Shown here piece by piece: positions 20,494 through 28,206 of a stretch of 64,000 bases of DNA; positions within the stretch are counted from its first letter, which is position 1, and each line of letters starts with the position of its first letter. This DNA comes from Acidovorax sp. 210-6 (GTDB lineage: Bacteria > Pseudomonadota > Gammaproteobacteria > Burkholderiales > Burkholderiaceae_C), in assembly GCF_010020825.1 (NCBI RefSeq), contig NZ_JAACJE010000001.1, positions 1,736,001 to 1,800,000 on the forward strand, written 5' to 3'. The notes under the pieces were generated by a model, which was not told where the DNA came from, searched no databases, and saw nothing but the letters and a program-made list of their open reading frames with translations. A program made the translations under genes and the position numbers.

Positions 20494-21933
20494 ATGGCGA
20501 GTGCGTTTTCAGAAGCCAGGCGCCTGGCAGGCAAGGCGTTGAAGACCAGCAGTGATGCGTTGCGCACGCTGGCCGAGCAGGGGCAGGCCCACCGCCAGGA
20601 CGTGGCCAAGTTGACCGGTGATGCGGTGGACCGGGCGGGCAAGGCCTTCCAGTGGGCGGGCAGAGCGGGTGCCGACGCAGCCACGGCGGCGGCCAAGGGT
20701 TTGGGCGGCGCGCAGGTGGCCGGCGCTTCGGGTCGCTCCAAGGCGGCGGCGGTGCGTGCCGGTGCATTGCTGGCGGGTGCAGCCGGTGCAGCGGGTAAGG
20801 CCGTGGCTTGGGCCGGAGAGAAGGCCCAGGCAGGCGCACCTGCCGTGGGTCAGGCGGCGGCGGGGGTGGTGTCTGGGGTGATCAGTACGGCATCGAATGT
20901 GCTGGATGCGCTGGCCATTCGTGAGCAGGAGCTGGAGCAGTTGCAGGTGCGCTTGCGGCGGGCGGGCAGCAAACTGCAGGCCAGCGCGCGCTTCAAGCAG
21001 GAGGCGATTGCCCGCGCGGTGCGGACGAGCAGCAAGGCACGCTTGCTGGATTTACTGGCGGTGGGCGGCGTGAGCCTGGGCGCGATGGTGGCCCACCCGG
21101 CACTGGTGCCGGCCGAGGTCGAGCGTGCCTTTGCGCTGGCCTACCCTGGCCTGGCGGCCAAGGGGATGAGCTTTGTCGATGCGGTGCAAGACAAGACAAG
21201 CGCAGAGTTGCTGGGCCTGGTCAATGGCGTCAAGGGCAAGCTGTTTGAGCTGGACCTGGTGACGCACCTGAACGATGGTGGACTGCCTGCGGGCTTGAAG
21301 GCGGCCTTGGCTCCATCGGCGACGCAGCCGGGGTATGACCTGCTGGTGACGGACCCGAGTGGCGCGGTGGTAGATCTGCTGCAGGCCAAGGCGACGGATT
21401 CGGTGGCGTATGTGCAGCAGGCGTTGCAGCGTTACCCCGATATTGACGTGATGACAACCACCGAGGTGCATGCACGCCTGCTGGCGCTGGGGGCGGGCGA
21501 CCGGGTGACTGATTCGGGCATTAACGAGGCGGCGTTGCAGCACAAGATCGAAGCCGCAGCGGGCATGGCCGACCCTGGGAATGCGGTGGACTGGCTGCCG
21601 GGCAGTGCCAGCGTGGCTTTGATTGCGTTATCGGCGTTGGTGGATCGCTCCGTCAGCCTGGAGCAGCGCAGCGCGCAGGCGGGCGAGCGGATGGCGGCCG
21701 TGGGCGTGACCGGGGCTGCCGGCAAGGCCGCGCTGATGGCCACTGGGTACTGGTGGCTGGGCCTGGCGGCGGGGATGGGGTCGAAATTTCTGGCCGACCA
21801 CGGCGGCACCAAGCGCGAGCGGCTGGAGGCTCTGCGCCGCGCAGTGACACTTGCGGAGCGGCAAGCTGCTGCAACAAGGCCTGCCGTCATACCGGCTTTG
21901 AAAAGACTGCCTAAAAATCAGTCAATTGATTAA
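20494..21933 (+). CDS. Unknown protein with possible PD-(D/E)XK nuclease-like core
   Basis: 479 residues from ATG 20494, preceded by GGAGA; in-frame sequence further upstream is antisense to the previous gene and was excluded. Residues 1-130 are Ala/Gly/Lys-rich amphipathic helices (AGKA, AGEKAQAG), then a short coiled coil (143-160) and a hydrophobic stretch (185-200). Residues 245-325 resemble a restriction-like fold: KGKLFELDLV (E252), GYDLLV (D282), a beta turn, then LLQAK (Q297-x-K299), the D...QxK form. The C-terminal third has two further hydrophobic segments (370-382, 404-428). I know no named family. Position between hsdS and terS suggests defence or satellite cargo; that is inference. 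Confidence 0.6.
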   Translation: MASAFSEARRLAGKALKTSSDALRTLAEQGQAHRQDVAKLTGDAVDRAGKAFQWAGRAGADAATAAAKGLGGAQVAGASGRSKAAAVRAGALLAGAAGAAGKAVAWAGEKAQAGAPAVGQAAAGVVSGVISTASNVLDALAIREQELEQLQVRLRRAGSKLQASARFKQEAIARAVRTSSKARLLDLLAVGGVSLGAMVAHPALVPAEVERAFALAYPGLAAKGMSFVDAVQDKTSAELLGLVNGVKGKLFELDLVTHLNDGGLPAGLKAALAPSATQPGYDLLVTDPSGAVVDLLQAKATDSVAYVQQALQRYPDIDVMTTTEVHARLLALGAGDRVTDSGINEAALQHKIEAAAGMADPGNAVDWLPGSASVALIALSALVDRSVSLEQRSAQAGERMAAVGVTGAAGKAALMATGYWWLGLAAGMGSKFLADHGGTKRERLEALRRAVTLAERQAAATRPAVIPALKRLPKNQSID

Positions 21934-21942
21934 AATTTGGGC

Positions 21943-22386
21943 ATGCTGCATGCCCCTACGCTATCGGACCGCCAGGTGCGGTTTGTTGCCGAGTACTTGG
22001 TTGATGCCAATGGCACCCAGGCCGCCATCCGGGCCGGGTATGGCGCCGCCGGTGCCCGCGTGGCTGCGCACCGCCTGCTAACGAATGTAGCCATTTGCAG
22101 CGCCATAGAAGCCCGCCAGCGCGCCGATGGCGAGCGGCTGGGGGTGCGGCGCCAGGATGTGCTCAAAGGCCTGCTGGAGGCCGTTTACATGGCCCGGGAT
22201 CAGGCGAACCCGGCAGCCATGGTGGCAGGGTTGCGGGAGATCGGAAAGCTGATGGGGCTCTACGCGCCTGAGCGGGTGAAAGTGGCGGCGGATGCCGGGC
22301 AGGCGGCTGAATTGCGGCGGCTGGAGGCTATGAGCGATGGGGAGCTGGCCGCCCTGATGACGCAAGACGCAGCCAAGATCCCATAG
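21943..22386 (+). CDS. terS: Phage terminase small subunit (Terminase_2 family)
   Basis: 147 residues from ATG 21943. The N-terminal helix-turn-helix reads LSDRQVRFVAEYLVDANGTQ followed by AAIRAGYGAAGARVAAHRLL, the diagnostic block of Terminase_2 small subunits, which recognise the packaging site. The middle (VLKGLLEAVYMARD...AMVAGLREIGKLMGLY) is the oligomerisation helix region. No large subunit, portal or capsid gene follows; the next gene is convergent 15 bp away. A lone TerS is a hallmark of phage satellites that redirect helper packaging, although decayed prophages also leave it. Nine bp separate it from the preceding gene. Confidence 0.85.
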   Translation: MLHAPTLSDRQVRFVAEYLVDANGTQAAIRAGYGAAGARVAAHRLLTNVAICSAIEARQRADGERLGVRRQDVLKGLLEAVYMARDQANPAAMVAGLREIGKLMGLYAPERVKVAADAGQAAELRRLEAMSDGELAALMTQDAAKIP

Positions 22387-22401
22387 CTTGGTGGTGTGTT
22401 T

Positions 22402-24000
22402 TTAGGCGGATTTTTTCTTTCTGCTTTTTGTCGGTTTTGTCAGTACGGTTGCCGCGTCTGCGGGTGTGAAGATCACCGGATTGATGGCGTATGTCTGCAG
22501 GGGAGGGCGGCCTGCGGCGCGTTTAGGCAGAGGATTGCCGCGTATCCAGTTCGCGTGCTCCAGTTCCTTGCATGCCCCCTTGACCTCCATGGGGTCGGTC
22601 AGGCCAGACCAGCCCTTGCGTTCAATATCGCGGGTGCTGAAGCCCTCCAGCAGGGTGCCTGACTGCAGTTTCTTGCTCAGGAGCAGCGCCGCGCGGCCCT
22701 GGCGGTTGGTGGTGATGGCGTAAACCCGCCGCGCGTGCGCCTCAAGATATTCGGCATAGGCCAGGGCTCGGTTCAGGCTGTCTTGCTGCACATTCTTGCC
22801 GCTGGGTATGCGGCCAGCGGCCATGCCTACGAGGTGGTCGATCAACGCCAATGCCGGTACGAGCTTTTTGTACTTGGCCAAGTGTTCAGCCATGAGTGGC
22901 GCTTCTTCCTTCTGCACCCGTCCCTCGTTGGTCAGCAGCCACTGGTAGAAGTGCGGTTGCACCCGGCTGTCGAACTGGAAGAAGGGGATTTCGCTCGCCT
23001 GCCCCTGCTGCGGATGGAGGGTGTCGATGTGGTGCGCTAGGGTGTCTGTGATGCCGTCGATCACGCGTTGTGCATTGAAATCTGGTGCGTCATCGACGAT
23101 GCTGGTGATCTCGACCGGATCGGGGTACACCATGATCTGCAGGCGCTGCATGAAGCCGTCGTTGCCAAAGCTGTGCTGAGTCTGTGACAGGAACTCCTCC
23201 AGCTTGTCGGGCTGAATGCCGCCCAGGATGGATACCGCGAAGCGCGGAATGTAGATGACCCCACGCCCTACACGGTCCACGCGGTGGCTTTGCAGGCCGT
23301 TCCACGCGGTCAGGTAGCCTTGCCGCTCGCCTTCGCGTCCGGCGCGGTCAAAGCCCGCCAGCAGGCTGGTGAGCTCGTCATGGTTGACCAGGCAGCCACG
23401 TGGGTTGCCCGAGAGCATGATGCCCAGGGCCTCGAAGGTGCAGTCGTTGGTGTAGTAGCGTTTGCACACCGGTTCGTCGGGCGGTGGGCCGGGGTGTGTG
23501 GCAGGCTTTCCATGGCTGCCCTTGAGCTGTTTTTTGTAGTTTTCCAGAGCGGCTTTGTGCTGGTCCATCGCGATGCTGTGTTGCAGTCGCGCGCTGGCGT
23601 AGTCTTGCTGGGCAGCATGGTCAAGACTGAAGAGAGGTTTCATCGCCTGACTGAGTGCAGGGGACTTCTTGCTGCCCGGTGGCCCCACGACTGCACCCCA
23701 GAGGTTGGGGATTTCCGTCCAGTTGTCCTTCTGTTTGGGCCGTATGGCACAGCCGGTGCCAATGACCGAGCCCAGCATGACGATAGCGCTTGCTGCAACG
23801 TAGTCGATGGGGCACTGCAGCCGGCGCGCGATGTCACTGACCCAGGGCCAGAGTTCGAGTGGCAACATGCTGGGCGCCAACGCCGGTACGGGCGGGAGCT
23901 TGTGGCCCAGGGGGTCGGGTTGACCCCACGCGGTCATGGCCTCGTTCTGCGCCATGCCGAGGAGCTGGTGGATGGAGGAAGGGACGTCGATGATCTTCAT
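22402..24000 (-). CDS. DUF3987 helicase/primase-associated ATPase-like protein
   Basis: 532 residues. Matches the DUF3987 type seen after Prim-Pol proteins on phages and islands: WPWVSDIARRLQCPIDYVAA at the start, GSVIGTGCAIRPKQ, a P-loop-like VVGPPGSKKSPAL near 102-114, the region CLVNHDELTSLLAGFDRAGR with a DE pair, and RFAVSILGGIQPDKLEE. The C-terminus is Lys-rich (KPTKSRKKKSA). Probable replicative helicase partner of the primase encoded 6 bp upstream on the same strand. Exact activity not shown. Confidence 0.75.
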   Translation of the reverse strand: MKIIDVPSSIHQLLGMAQNEAMTAWGQPDPLGHKLPPVPALAPSMLPLELWPWVSDIARRLQCPIDYVAASAIVMLGSVIGTGCAIRPKQKDNWTEIPNLWGAVVGPPGSKKSPALSQAMKPLFSLDHAAQQDYASARLQHSIAMDQHKAALENYKKQLKGSHGKPATHPGPPPDEPVCKRYYTNDCTFEALGIMLSGNPRGCLVNHDELTSLLAGFDRAGREGERQGYLTAWNGLQSHRVDRVGRGVIYIPRFAVSILGGIQPDKLEEFLSQTQHSFGNDGFMQRLQIMVYPDPVEITSIVDDAPDFNAQRVIDGITDTLAHHIDTLHPQQGQASEIPFFQFDSRVQPHFYQWLLTNEGRVQKEEAPLMAEHLAKYKKLVPALALIDHLVGMAAGRIPSGKNVQQDSLNRALAYAEYLEAHARRVYAITTNRQGRAALLLSKKLQSGTLLEGFSTRDIERKGWSGLTDPMEVKGACKELEHANWIRGNPLPKRAAGRPPLQTYAINPVIFTPADAATVLTKPTKSRKKKSA

Positions 24001-24006
24001 GGTCTC

Positions 24007-24555
24007 TCAGGAGATGAATGTGTAGGGCTGGCGGGTATCGGGGTGGATGCTGGGAGGCAGGACGACGTTCTTGCCGGTGGAGAGCAGTTCAATCAGCCAT
24101 GCAGGGCGTGCGCCTTGAAGGCCTGCGGGACATAGCTTCCCGTCCGGGTCGATCGACACATCAGATTGGCGCAGCGTGGTCGCAGCAGATGCCGGGGAAC
24201 CGCCCAGTGGGAAGGCGAGGAAGCGGTGCCTTCCCACGCCGGAGCCGGAGATGACGTCAAATTCCTTGCTGCCCAGCATGGCCGCTGCGGCGCAGTAGGC
24301 TTCTTCGGCAAAGGTGGGACCGCCGCGCACGTCCACGTCAAGCACGCAGATTTCACGGCCGTTGACGATGCTCCATTTGCCGGGCCTGAACCCGACGTTG
24401 TAGCCCACGCGGTAGCTCTTTTTCAGCTCCTCAACAGGCATTACGGGAGCTTCGGCCCATCCGTCGCTGATGGGGCGCTTTTCTCCGGGCACCAGCCAAT
24501 GGATGGCAAAGCCCAGTTTGCGCAGGCGCACGGCTTCCTTGAGCATGTCAGCCAT
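24007..24555 (-). CDS. Prim-Pol domain protein (bifunctional primase/polymerase N-terminal type)
   Basis: 182 residues from ATG 24555. It is an archaeo-eukaryotic-type primase domain: FAIHWLVPGEKRP lead, VGYNVGFRPGKWS, catalytic acidic motif ICVLDVDVRGG, then ISGSGVGRHRFLAFP with the S-G-x-H type motif, and IELLSTGKNVVLPPSIHP. Helicase functions are in the separate DUF3987 gene downstream, so a protein often fused elsewhere is split here. It overlaps the CHC2 gene by 8 bp. Confidence 0.8.
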   Translation of the reverse strand: MADMLKEAVRLRKLGFAIHWLVPGEKRPISDGWAEAPVMPVEELKKSYRVGYNVGFRPGKWSIVNGREICVLDVDVRGGPTFAEEAYCAAAAMLGSKEFDVISGSGVGRHRFLAFPLGGSPASAATTLRQSDVSIDPDGKLCPAGLQGARPAWLIELLSTGKNVVLPPSIHPDTRQPYTFIS

Positions 24556-24847
24556 AGTGCTCCTCCAGGTATTCGCGCGCTTCGCGGTACTCAAGCCCGA
24601 GATGGGCACCGACAAAACTGACGATATTCGAGCCATGTGCGCCGCAACTGGACGAGTGGCACTTGTACCAACCCGTCTCCAGATTGACGCACAACGAGGG
24701 GTTGTGGTCATCGTGAAATGGGCAGCAGGCCCAGCCAAAGCCGTTGCTGTACTCACGCAGGTCGGGCAGCAGATCGTCAAAAACCAGGGCAGGTTCGGGC
24801 AACTCGCGGTGCTGTGGCTTACGCGAATAGGTAGATTTTTTGCGCAT
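24548..24847 (-). CDS. Stand-alone CHC2-type primase zinc finger protein
   Basis: 99 residues. The zinc-binding motif is WACCPFHDDHNPSLCVN followed by GWYKCHSSSCGAHGSNIVSF, as in the N-terminal finger of DnaG-type primases, but there is no TOPRIM domain. It probably recognises template for the Prim-Pol protein next to it, an unusual pairing of a bacterial-type finger with an archaeal-type catalytic domain. Coupled with both neighbours on the minus strand. Confidence 0.85.
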   Translation of the reverse strand: MRKKSTYSRKPQHRELPEPALVFDDLLPDLREYSNGFGWACCPFHDDHNPSLCVNLETGWYKCHSSSCGAHGSNIVSFVGAHLGLEYREAREYLEEHYG

Positions 24848-24857
24848 GACGACCTCT

Positions 24858-25094
24858 TCACTGCACCTGGGTCAGACCGTAGGCCTGAGCCTCGGCTTCC
24901 ATGGTGTCTTCGATCTTGGCGAGGGTGTCAGGCGGCAGACCATCGCCCTGGCGCAGCGGGGCGCTGCAGTGCTTGCACAGCACATAGGACAGCGCTGCAT
25001 GAGGGCGCACCAGATACAGGCACAGATGGCGCGTGTGCTTCACCCGCGCGCCGCATGCGGCGCAATGGGTCATCGCGGTGGGGTAGGTGGTCAT
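24858..25094 (-). CDS. Small zinc-ribbon protein
   Basis: 78 residues from ATG 25094, overlapping the upstream HTH gene by ATGA. Two Cys pairs form a ribbon: HCAACGARVKH and YVLCKHCSAPL. The rest is a short acidic helix. Function unknown; position in the replication run suggests a nucleic-acid-binding accessory. Confidence 0.7.
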   Translation of the reverse strand: MTTYPTAMTHCAACGARVKHTRHLCLYLVRPHAALSYVLCKHCSAPLRQGDGLPPDTLAKIEDTMEAEAQAYGLTQVQ

Positions 25095-25300
25095 TGCGCG
25101 CCCTCCACCAAGCGACGGATGTCGGATACGCGCCATGCCAGGCGGCCATTGATGCGCAAAGGGCGGAGGGGACCGCTCTCACGGCAGGCCCAGAGGCGGA
25201 GGGTCTGCTCGGCGCGATGGAGGTGGCGTGCCGCCTCAGGGGTGGGGAGGGTTGTGCGTGGCTCTTGGGCCAGCGGGGTCAAAGAAGGTTGTTGAACCAT
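25091..25300 (-). CDS. Excisionase/AlpA-like small HTH protein
   Basis: 69 residues. Winged-HTH of the HTH_17/excisionase class: LPTPEAARHLHRAEQTLRLW, then GPLRPLRINGRLAWRVSDIR with the turn before the wing. AlpA-like proteins activate excision and early genes in P4-like and PICI satellites. Here it heads the replication run, which fits a regulator or directionality factor. Which of these roles it plays cannot be read from sequence. Confidence 0.75.
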   Translation of the reverse strand: MVQQPSLTPLAQEPRTTLPTPEAARHLHRAEQTLRLWACRESGPLRPLRINGRLAWRVSDIRRLVEGAQ

Positions 25301-25481
25301 CTCGAATTCCTTGCGGAAAGTGAAGATGGTTCCTGATTCTTGTCATTGGCCAGAAATGGCCTAACCCGGCGTTTCGGCGGGTGTTGGTGGGTATTGCGCT
25401 CTGTTGCGGCCGGGGCAACTGCGGAAAATTCCGGGCAAATCTGGACAAATGCGGGCGGTCTTGCCGAAAAGGAATGATTCC
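25301..25481. other. Non-coding region before the replication genes
   Basis: About 180 bp without a plausible gene. Between 25375 and 25470 it carries imperfect short repeats of CGGGCAAA/GGACAAATGCGGG type and GGTGTTGGTGGGT. Such a block upstream of the primase genes could hold a promoter or origin iterons, but the repeats are too degenerate to be sure. Confidence 0.35.
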
Positions 25482-26039
25482 TTACGTTGGGAAAAAGCTT
25501 TGCGGCTGGATGCCAGATGCTCCCGAGGTAGTGAGCTTGCCATTTTTCTCAGCCCAATCCATTGCCAAGGCCTCATTCCAGAAGCCGTGATTTCCAGTAT
25601 GGGCAACGCTCAATCCGTTTGTCCCCGCTCGCTTCAGGTCTTCTTGAATCGTGGGCCATGCCCGTTCATGACGCTTGACCAGCACCGTTTTTTTCACAAG
25701 ATTTTCTGGCTTGGGTGCGTGCAGCGATCTGTCTAGGTTATCGGCGAGCACGGCGTAGCCGTGAGCTCTCAACCATTGGCGAGCGCTGTCAGTGTTGACG
25801 ACGGTGTTTTTCGTCGGCGGGAACTCCTCATATTTGCCGGGCTGGAGGGTGCCTGCATGAATGCCCGAGATGAGCTGATCTAGCTCGGTGCTCAGGTCGA
25901 GAGCATCGCCGTCGCGGCCTACAACATCACCCATTGCCCATGCTCTGGGGTCTACCCCGTTCATCAAAGCCGCCAATTGCCAAATGGCGAGTGTGTCAAA
26001 TTGGCGCCAATCGGGGAAGTTGGGGAGGATTCCAGACAT
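25482..26039 (-). CDS. Hypothetical island protein
   Basis: 185 residues from ATG 26039. Starts MSGILPNFPDWRQFDTLAIW, with WQLAALMNGVDPRAW resembling the short helical motif seen in many phage and island hypothetical proteins that begin by scoring a domain count. Then a charged middle and a Ser/Gly-rich end. No catalytic motif is visible. It lies 12 bp after the antitoxin gene on the minus strand. Confidence 0.6.
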   Translation of the reverse strand: MSGILPNFPDWRQFDTLAIWQLAALMNGVDPRAWAMGDVVGRDGDALDLSTELDQLISGIHAGTLQPGKYEEFPPTKNTVVNTDSARQWLRAHGYAVLADNLDRSLHAPKPENLVKKTVLVKRHERAWPTIQEDLKRAGTNGLSVAHTGNHGFWNEALAMDWAEKNGKLTTSGASGIQPQSFFPT

Positions 26040-26051
26040 GGTGAATCTTGC

Positions 26052-26339
26052 TTACACAGCCAATGCCTCGATCACCGCTCGCGGGTTGTGCTGAATCACA
26101 TTCAGTAGAACCAGTGAGGCGCCATGCGGCTTGCGGTCTCCGCGCTCCCAGTGGCGCAGGGTGGCGGTGGAGAAGCCGAACTTGGCGGCAAACTCTTCCT
26201 GGGTCATGTCCACCTGGGCGCGCAGGGCCTTTACATCCACCGGGCGGGGGCGATGCACGCGTACGCCCCGGCCGCGCCCCTCCGCATGGGCGATGGCTTC
26301 CTGCAAGCCTTGTTTGATGCTGTCGAATGTGGTGCTCAT
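26052..26339 (-). CDS. XRE-type antitoxin of a HigBA/RelE-like pair
   Basis: 95 residues. C-terminal HTH: LRAQVDMTQEEFAAKFGFST followed by LRHWERGDRKPHG, with helix 3 ATLRHWE. The N-terminus is a short toxin-binding arm. The ATG overlaps the stop of the toxin gene (26336-26339). Gene order toxin first, antitoxin second, as in higBA and nadS-type loci. Expected to repress its own promoter. Confidence 0.85.
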   Translation of the reverse strand: MSTTFDSIKQGLQEAIAHAEGRGRGVRVHRPRPVDVKALRAQVDMTQEEFAAKFGFSTATLRHWERGDRKPHGASLVLLNVIQHNPRAVIEALAV

Positions 26340-26683
26340 TTCGTCCGTCCTTTCCTCTTCCAGAGACCGACCAGCAATTCGGTCAGCTCTGACAACTCAT
26401 TGCGCTCGGCCTTGCTCAGGTTGGCCTTGTCGCCCTTGGCGAACAGGGTCAGCAGGTATAGCGGCATCTGCTCGTCGTAGTAGTAATAGATGACGCGTAC
26501 GCCGCCGCTCTTGCCGTGGTCACCCCGGCGCCAGCGCAGTTTGCGCACACCGCCCGTGCCTTCCATCAGGTCGCCGGCCTTGGGGTGCAGGGCCAGATAG
26601 CGGATCAAATCCTGCCGCTCGGTGAGGCTCAGCAGCTTGTCGGCCGTGCGGATGAACTCAGGCAGCTCGGCGACGGTTTGCAT
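26336..26683 (-). CDS. RelE/HigB-type toxin
   Basis: 115 residues. RelE-fold signature: ELPEFIRTADKLLSLTERQD at the start, HPKAGDLMEGTGGVRKLRW, the basic catalytic strand GKSGGVRVIYYYYDEQMPLYLLTLFAKGD, ending in a KADLS-like helix (KANLSKAERNELSEL). The family cuts mRNA on the ribosome or free. Placed 23 bp before the integrase stop side, where it would punish loss of the island. Confidence 0.88.
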   Translation of the reverse strand: MQTVAELPEFIRTADKLLSLTERQDLIRYLALHPKAGDLMEGTGGVRKLRWRRGDHGKSGGVRVIYYYYDEQMPLYLLTLFAKGDKANLSKAERNELSELTELLVGLWKRKGRTK

Positions 26684-26706
26684 GGGTTTGAGTGTAATCC
26701 ATTGGA

Positions 26707-28044
26707 TCAGTTCCGTGGGCTTTCATGGGCACTGGGAGCAGGTAGGTGAGGGATGCCTGCCTGTTCCAGTATCCAGGCTTCGATGCGTTCGTGGTGTACA
26801 CGCAGCATGTCGAGTGGCCGGACGCGGTAATGCTTTTCGGCCGTGGCGCTGGGCTTGTGGCCCTGAATTTGTGCGACCACGCCCGCGGGAACCTCCAGCC
26901 ATTCCGACAGGGTGCCAAAGCTGCGCCTCAGGCCGTGCAAGGTCAAATGTTCTATGCCGGCCGCCTGGCAGGCCTGCTCGTGTGCGCGGTGGGGCTTGCT
27001 CATGGGCTGAGGTTCTGAGCCGGGTGGGGGCTGCCTGCCGGGGAAGACCCACGGGCTGTGCACGGGGAGTTGGCTCAGCAGTGCCTTGACGTGGGGGGTG
27101 AGAGGAATTTGCCTTTCGCCCTCCACCTTGTCCCGGATCGTCAGGCGGTTCCAGCGGAAGTCGATATCTCTGCGCTGCAGCGTCAACACCTCGTTGGGGC
27201 GCGCGCCGGTCAGCAGCAGCACTTGGAGATAGGCGCTCTGAATGGGGTTGGACAATGCACGCACAGCGTCGAACCAGGGCCTGAGTTGCTCACGCAGCAG
27301 GGCATCGTCTTTCGTGCGCGCCTTGCCCAAGGATTCGCGGGTGGTGCGGGTCTTGGCGGGATTGTTGGCGGCAACGATGGAGGCGTAGGCCGGTTGCTCC
27401 GCGCACCATGACAAAAAGGCCTTAAGGAGGCGCCAGGCCAGTCTGGCCACGGTGGGGCGCAGGGCTGCCTCATGTGCGGCCCATTCCTCAATCACCTGGG
27501 GGGAGAGGGCGCTGAGACGCATGTCCAGTAGCCTGTGCAGGGGGCCGGCAATGGTGACGCCACGGCCACGGGTACCGCGCTGTGCTACCTGTCCACCAGC
27601 CTGGCTGAGGCGAATATGGTCTGCATAGTGTCTTTCACCCCAGTGGGGGCGGCGCGCTTGCAGGTAGGCAGCCCAGGCATCGGCAGCGAGTATGGCGGCC
27701 TGTCTTTCGTTTTCCGCCTTGGCGCGGGCTTCTTCCTTCGCGGCAGCCTGTGCCGCGATGGCGTCGCGCTTGAGCTGTCGGGGGTCCATGCCCTGGTCGA
27801 TCAGGCGCTGGAACTCCCGTGCCTTGCCGCGTGCCTGTTCAATGGACCAGTCTGCAGGGCGGCCGATGGTCAGGCGTACGGTGCGGCCCTGGTAGAGGCC
27901 CTGAAATATGTAGGTGGGTTTGCCTGAGGGCGTGGCTCGCAGTCCCAGTCCCTTGGCTACGGTATCCCAGAGGAACGCCTGGGGGCGGTCGTCGGGGCAG
28001 GTGAATGATTGGACTCGCCCAGCGGTGAAGGATACTTTGGCCAT
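26707..28044 (-). CDS. int: Tyrosine recombinase (tRNA-targeting integrase)
   Basis: 445 residues. N-terminal arm-binding DUF4102-like domain (RVQSFTCPDD...LRATPSGKPTYIFQG), core-binding helices, then the catalytic domain with R282 (LTGARPNEVL), H370-x-x-R373 (LHGLRRSFGTL), H396 (QGHKPSATAEKHY) and nucleophile Y406. It integrates by recombination at the tRNA-Lys 3' half. It lies about 160 bp from attR and points inward, with a putative arm site between its start and attR, so integrase may control its own expression. Confidence 0.96.
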   Translation of the reverse strand: MAKVSFTAGRVQSFTCPDDRPQAFLWDTVAKGLGLRATPSGKPTYIFQGLYQGRTVRLTIGRPADWSIEQARGKAREFQRLIDQGMDPRQLKRDAIAAQAAAKEEARAKAENERQAAILAADAWAAYLQARRPHWGERHYADHIRLSQAGGQVAQRGTRGRGVTIAGPLHRLLDMRLSALSPQVIEEWAAHEAALRPTVARLAWRLLKAFLSWCAEQPAYASIVAANNPAKTRTTRESLGKARTKDDALLREQLRPWFDAVRALSNPIQSAYLQVLLLTGARPNEVLTLQRRDIDFRWNRLTIRDKVEGERQIPLTPHVKALLSQLPVHSPWVFPGRQPPPGSEPQPMSKPHRAHEQACQAAGIEHLTLHGLRRSFGTLSEWLEVPAGVVAQIQGHKPSATAEKHYRVRPLDMLRVHHERIEAWILEQAGIPHLPAPSAHESPRN

Positions 28045-28070
28045 GCTCTGTTTCTCTTACATCGACAGCC

Positions 28071-28093
28071 GATGTAACGGCGAATGTAAGAGA
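28071..28093. promoter_or_regulatory. Putative integrase arm-type site, right end
   Basis: GATGTAACGGCGAATGTAAG and flanks match the left-end site at 9842-9863 with one change. An inverted CTCTTACATCG lies just before it (about 28054-28064). It lies in the int leader. Confidence 0.6.
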
Positions 28094-28112
28094 AATTTTA
28101 GAACATTCACGA

Positions 28113-28151
28113 ATTTTGATCATCAAAAATCAACGAGCTTATTTATAAGCT
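28113..28151. promoter_or_regulatory. AT-rich palindromes upstream of int
   Basis: Two small perfect palindromes: TTTTGAT-C-ATCAAAA (28114-28128) and AGCTTAT-TT-ATAAGCT (28136-28151). They sit in a strongly AT-rich stretch in an otherwise GC-rich region, between int and attR. Likely sites for a regulator, excisionase or IHF-type protein; not assignable. Confidence 0.5.
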
Positions 28152-28206
28152 ATTGATCTTAAAAGGTAATTATTCGTGGCTCGAGAGTGGTTGGTGGGTA
28201 AGTATT

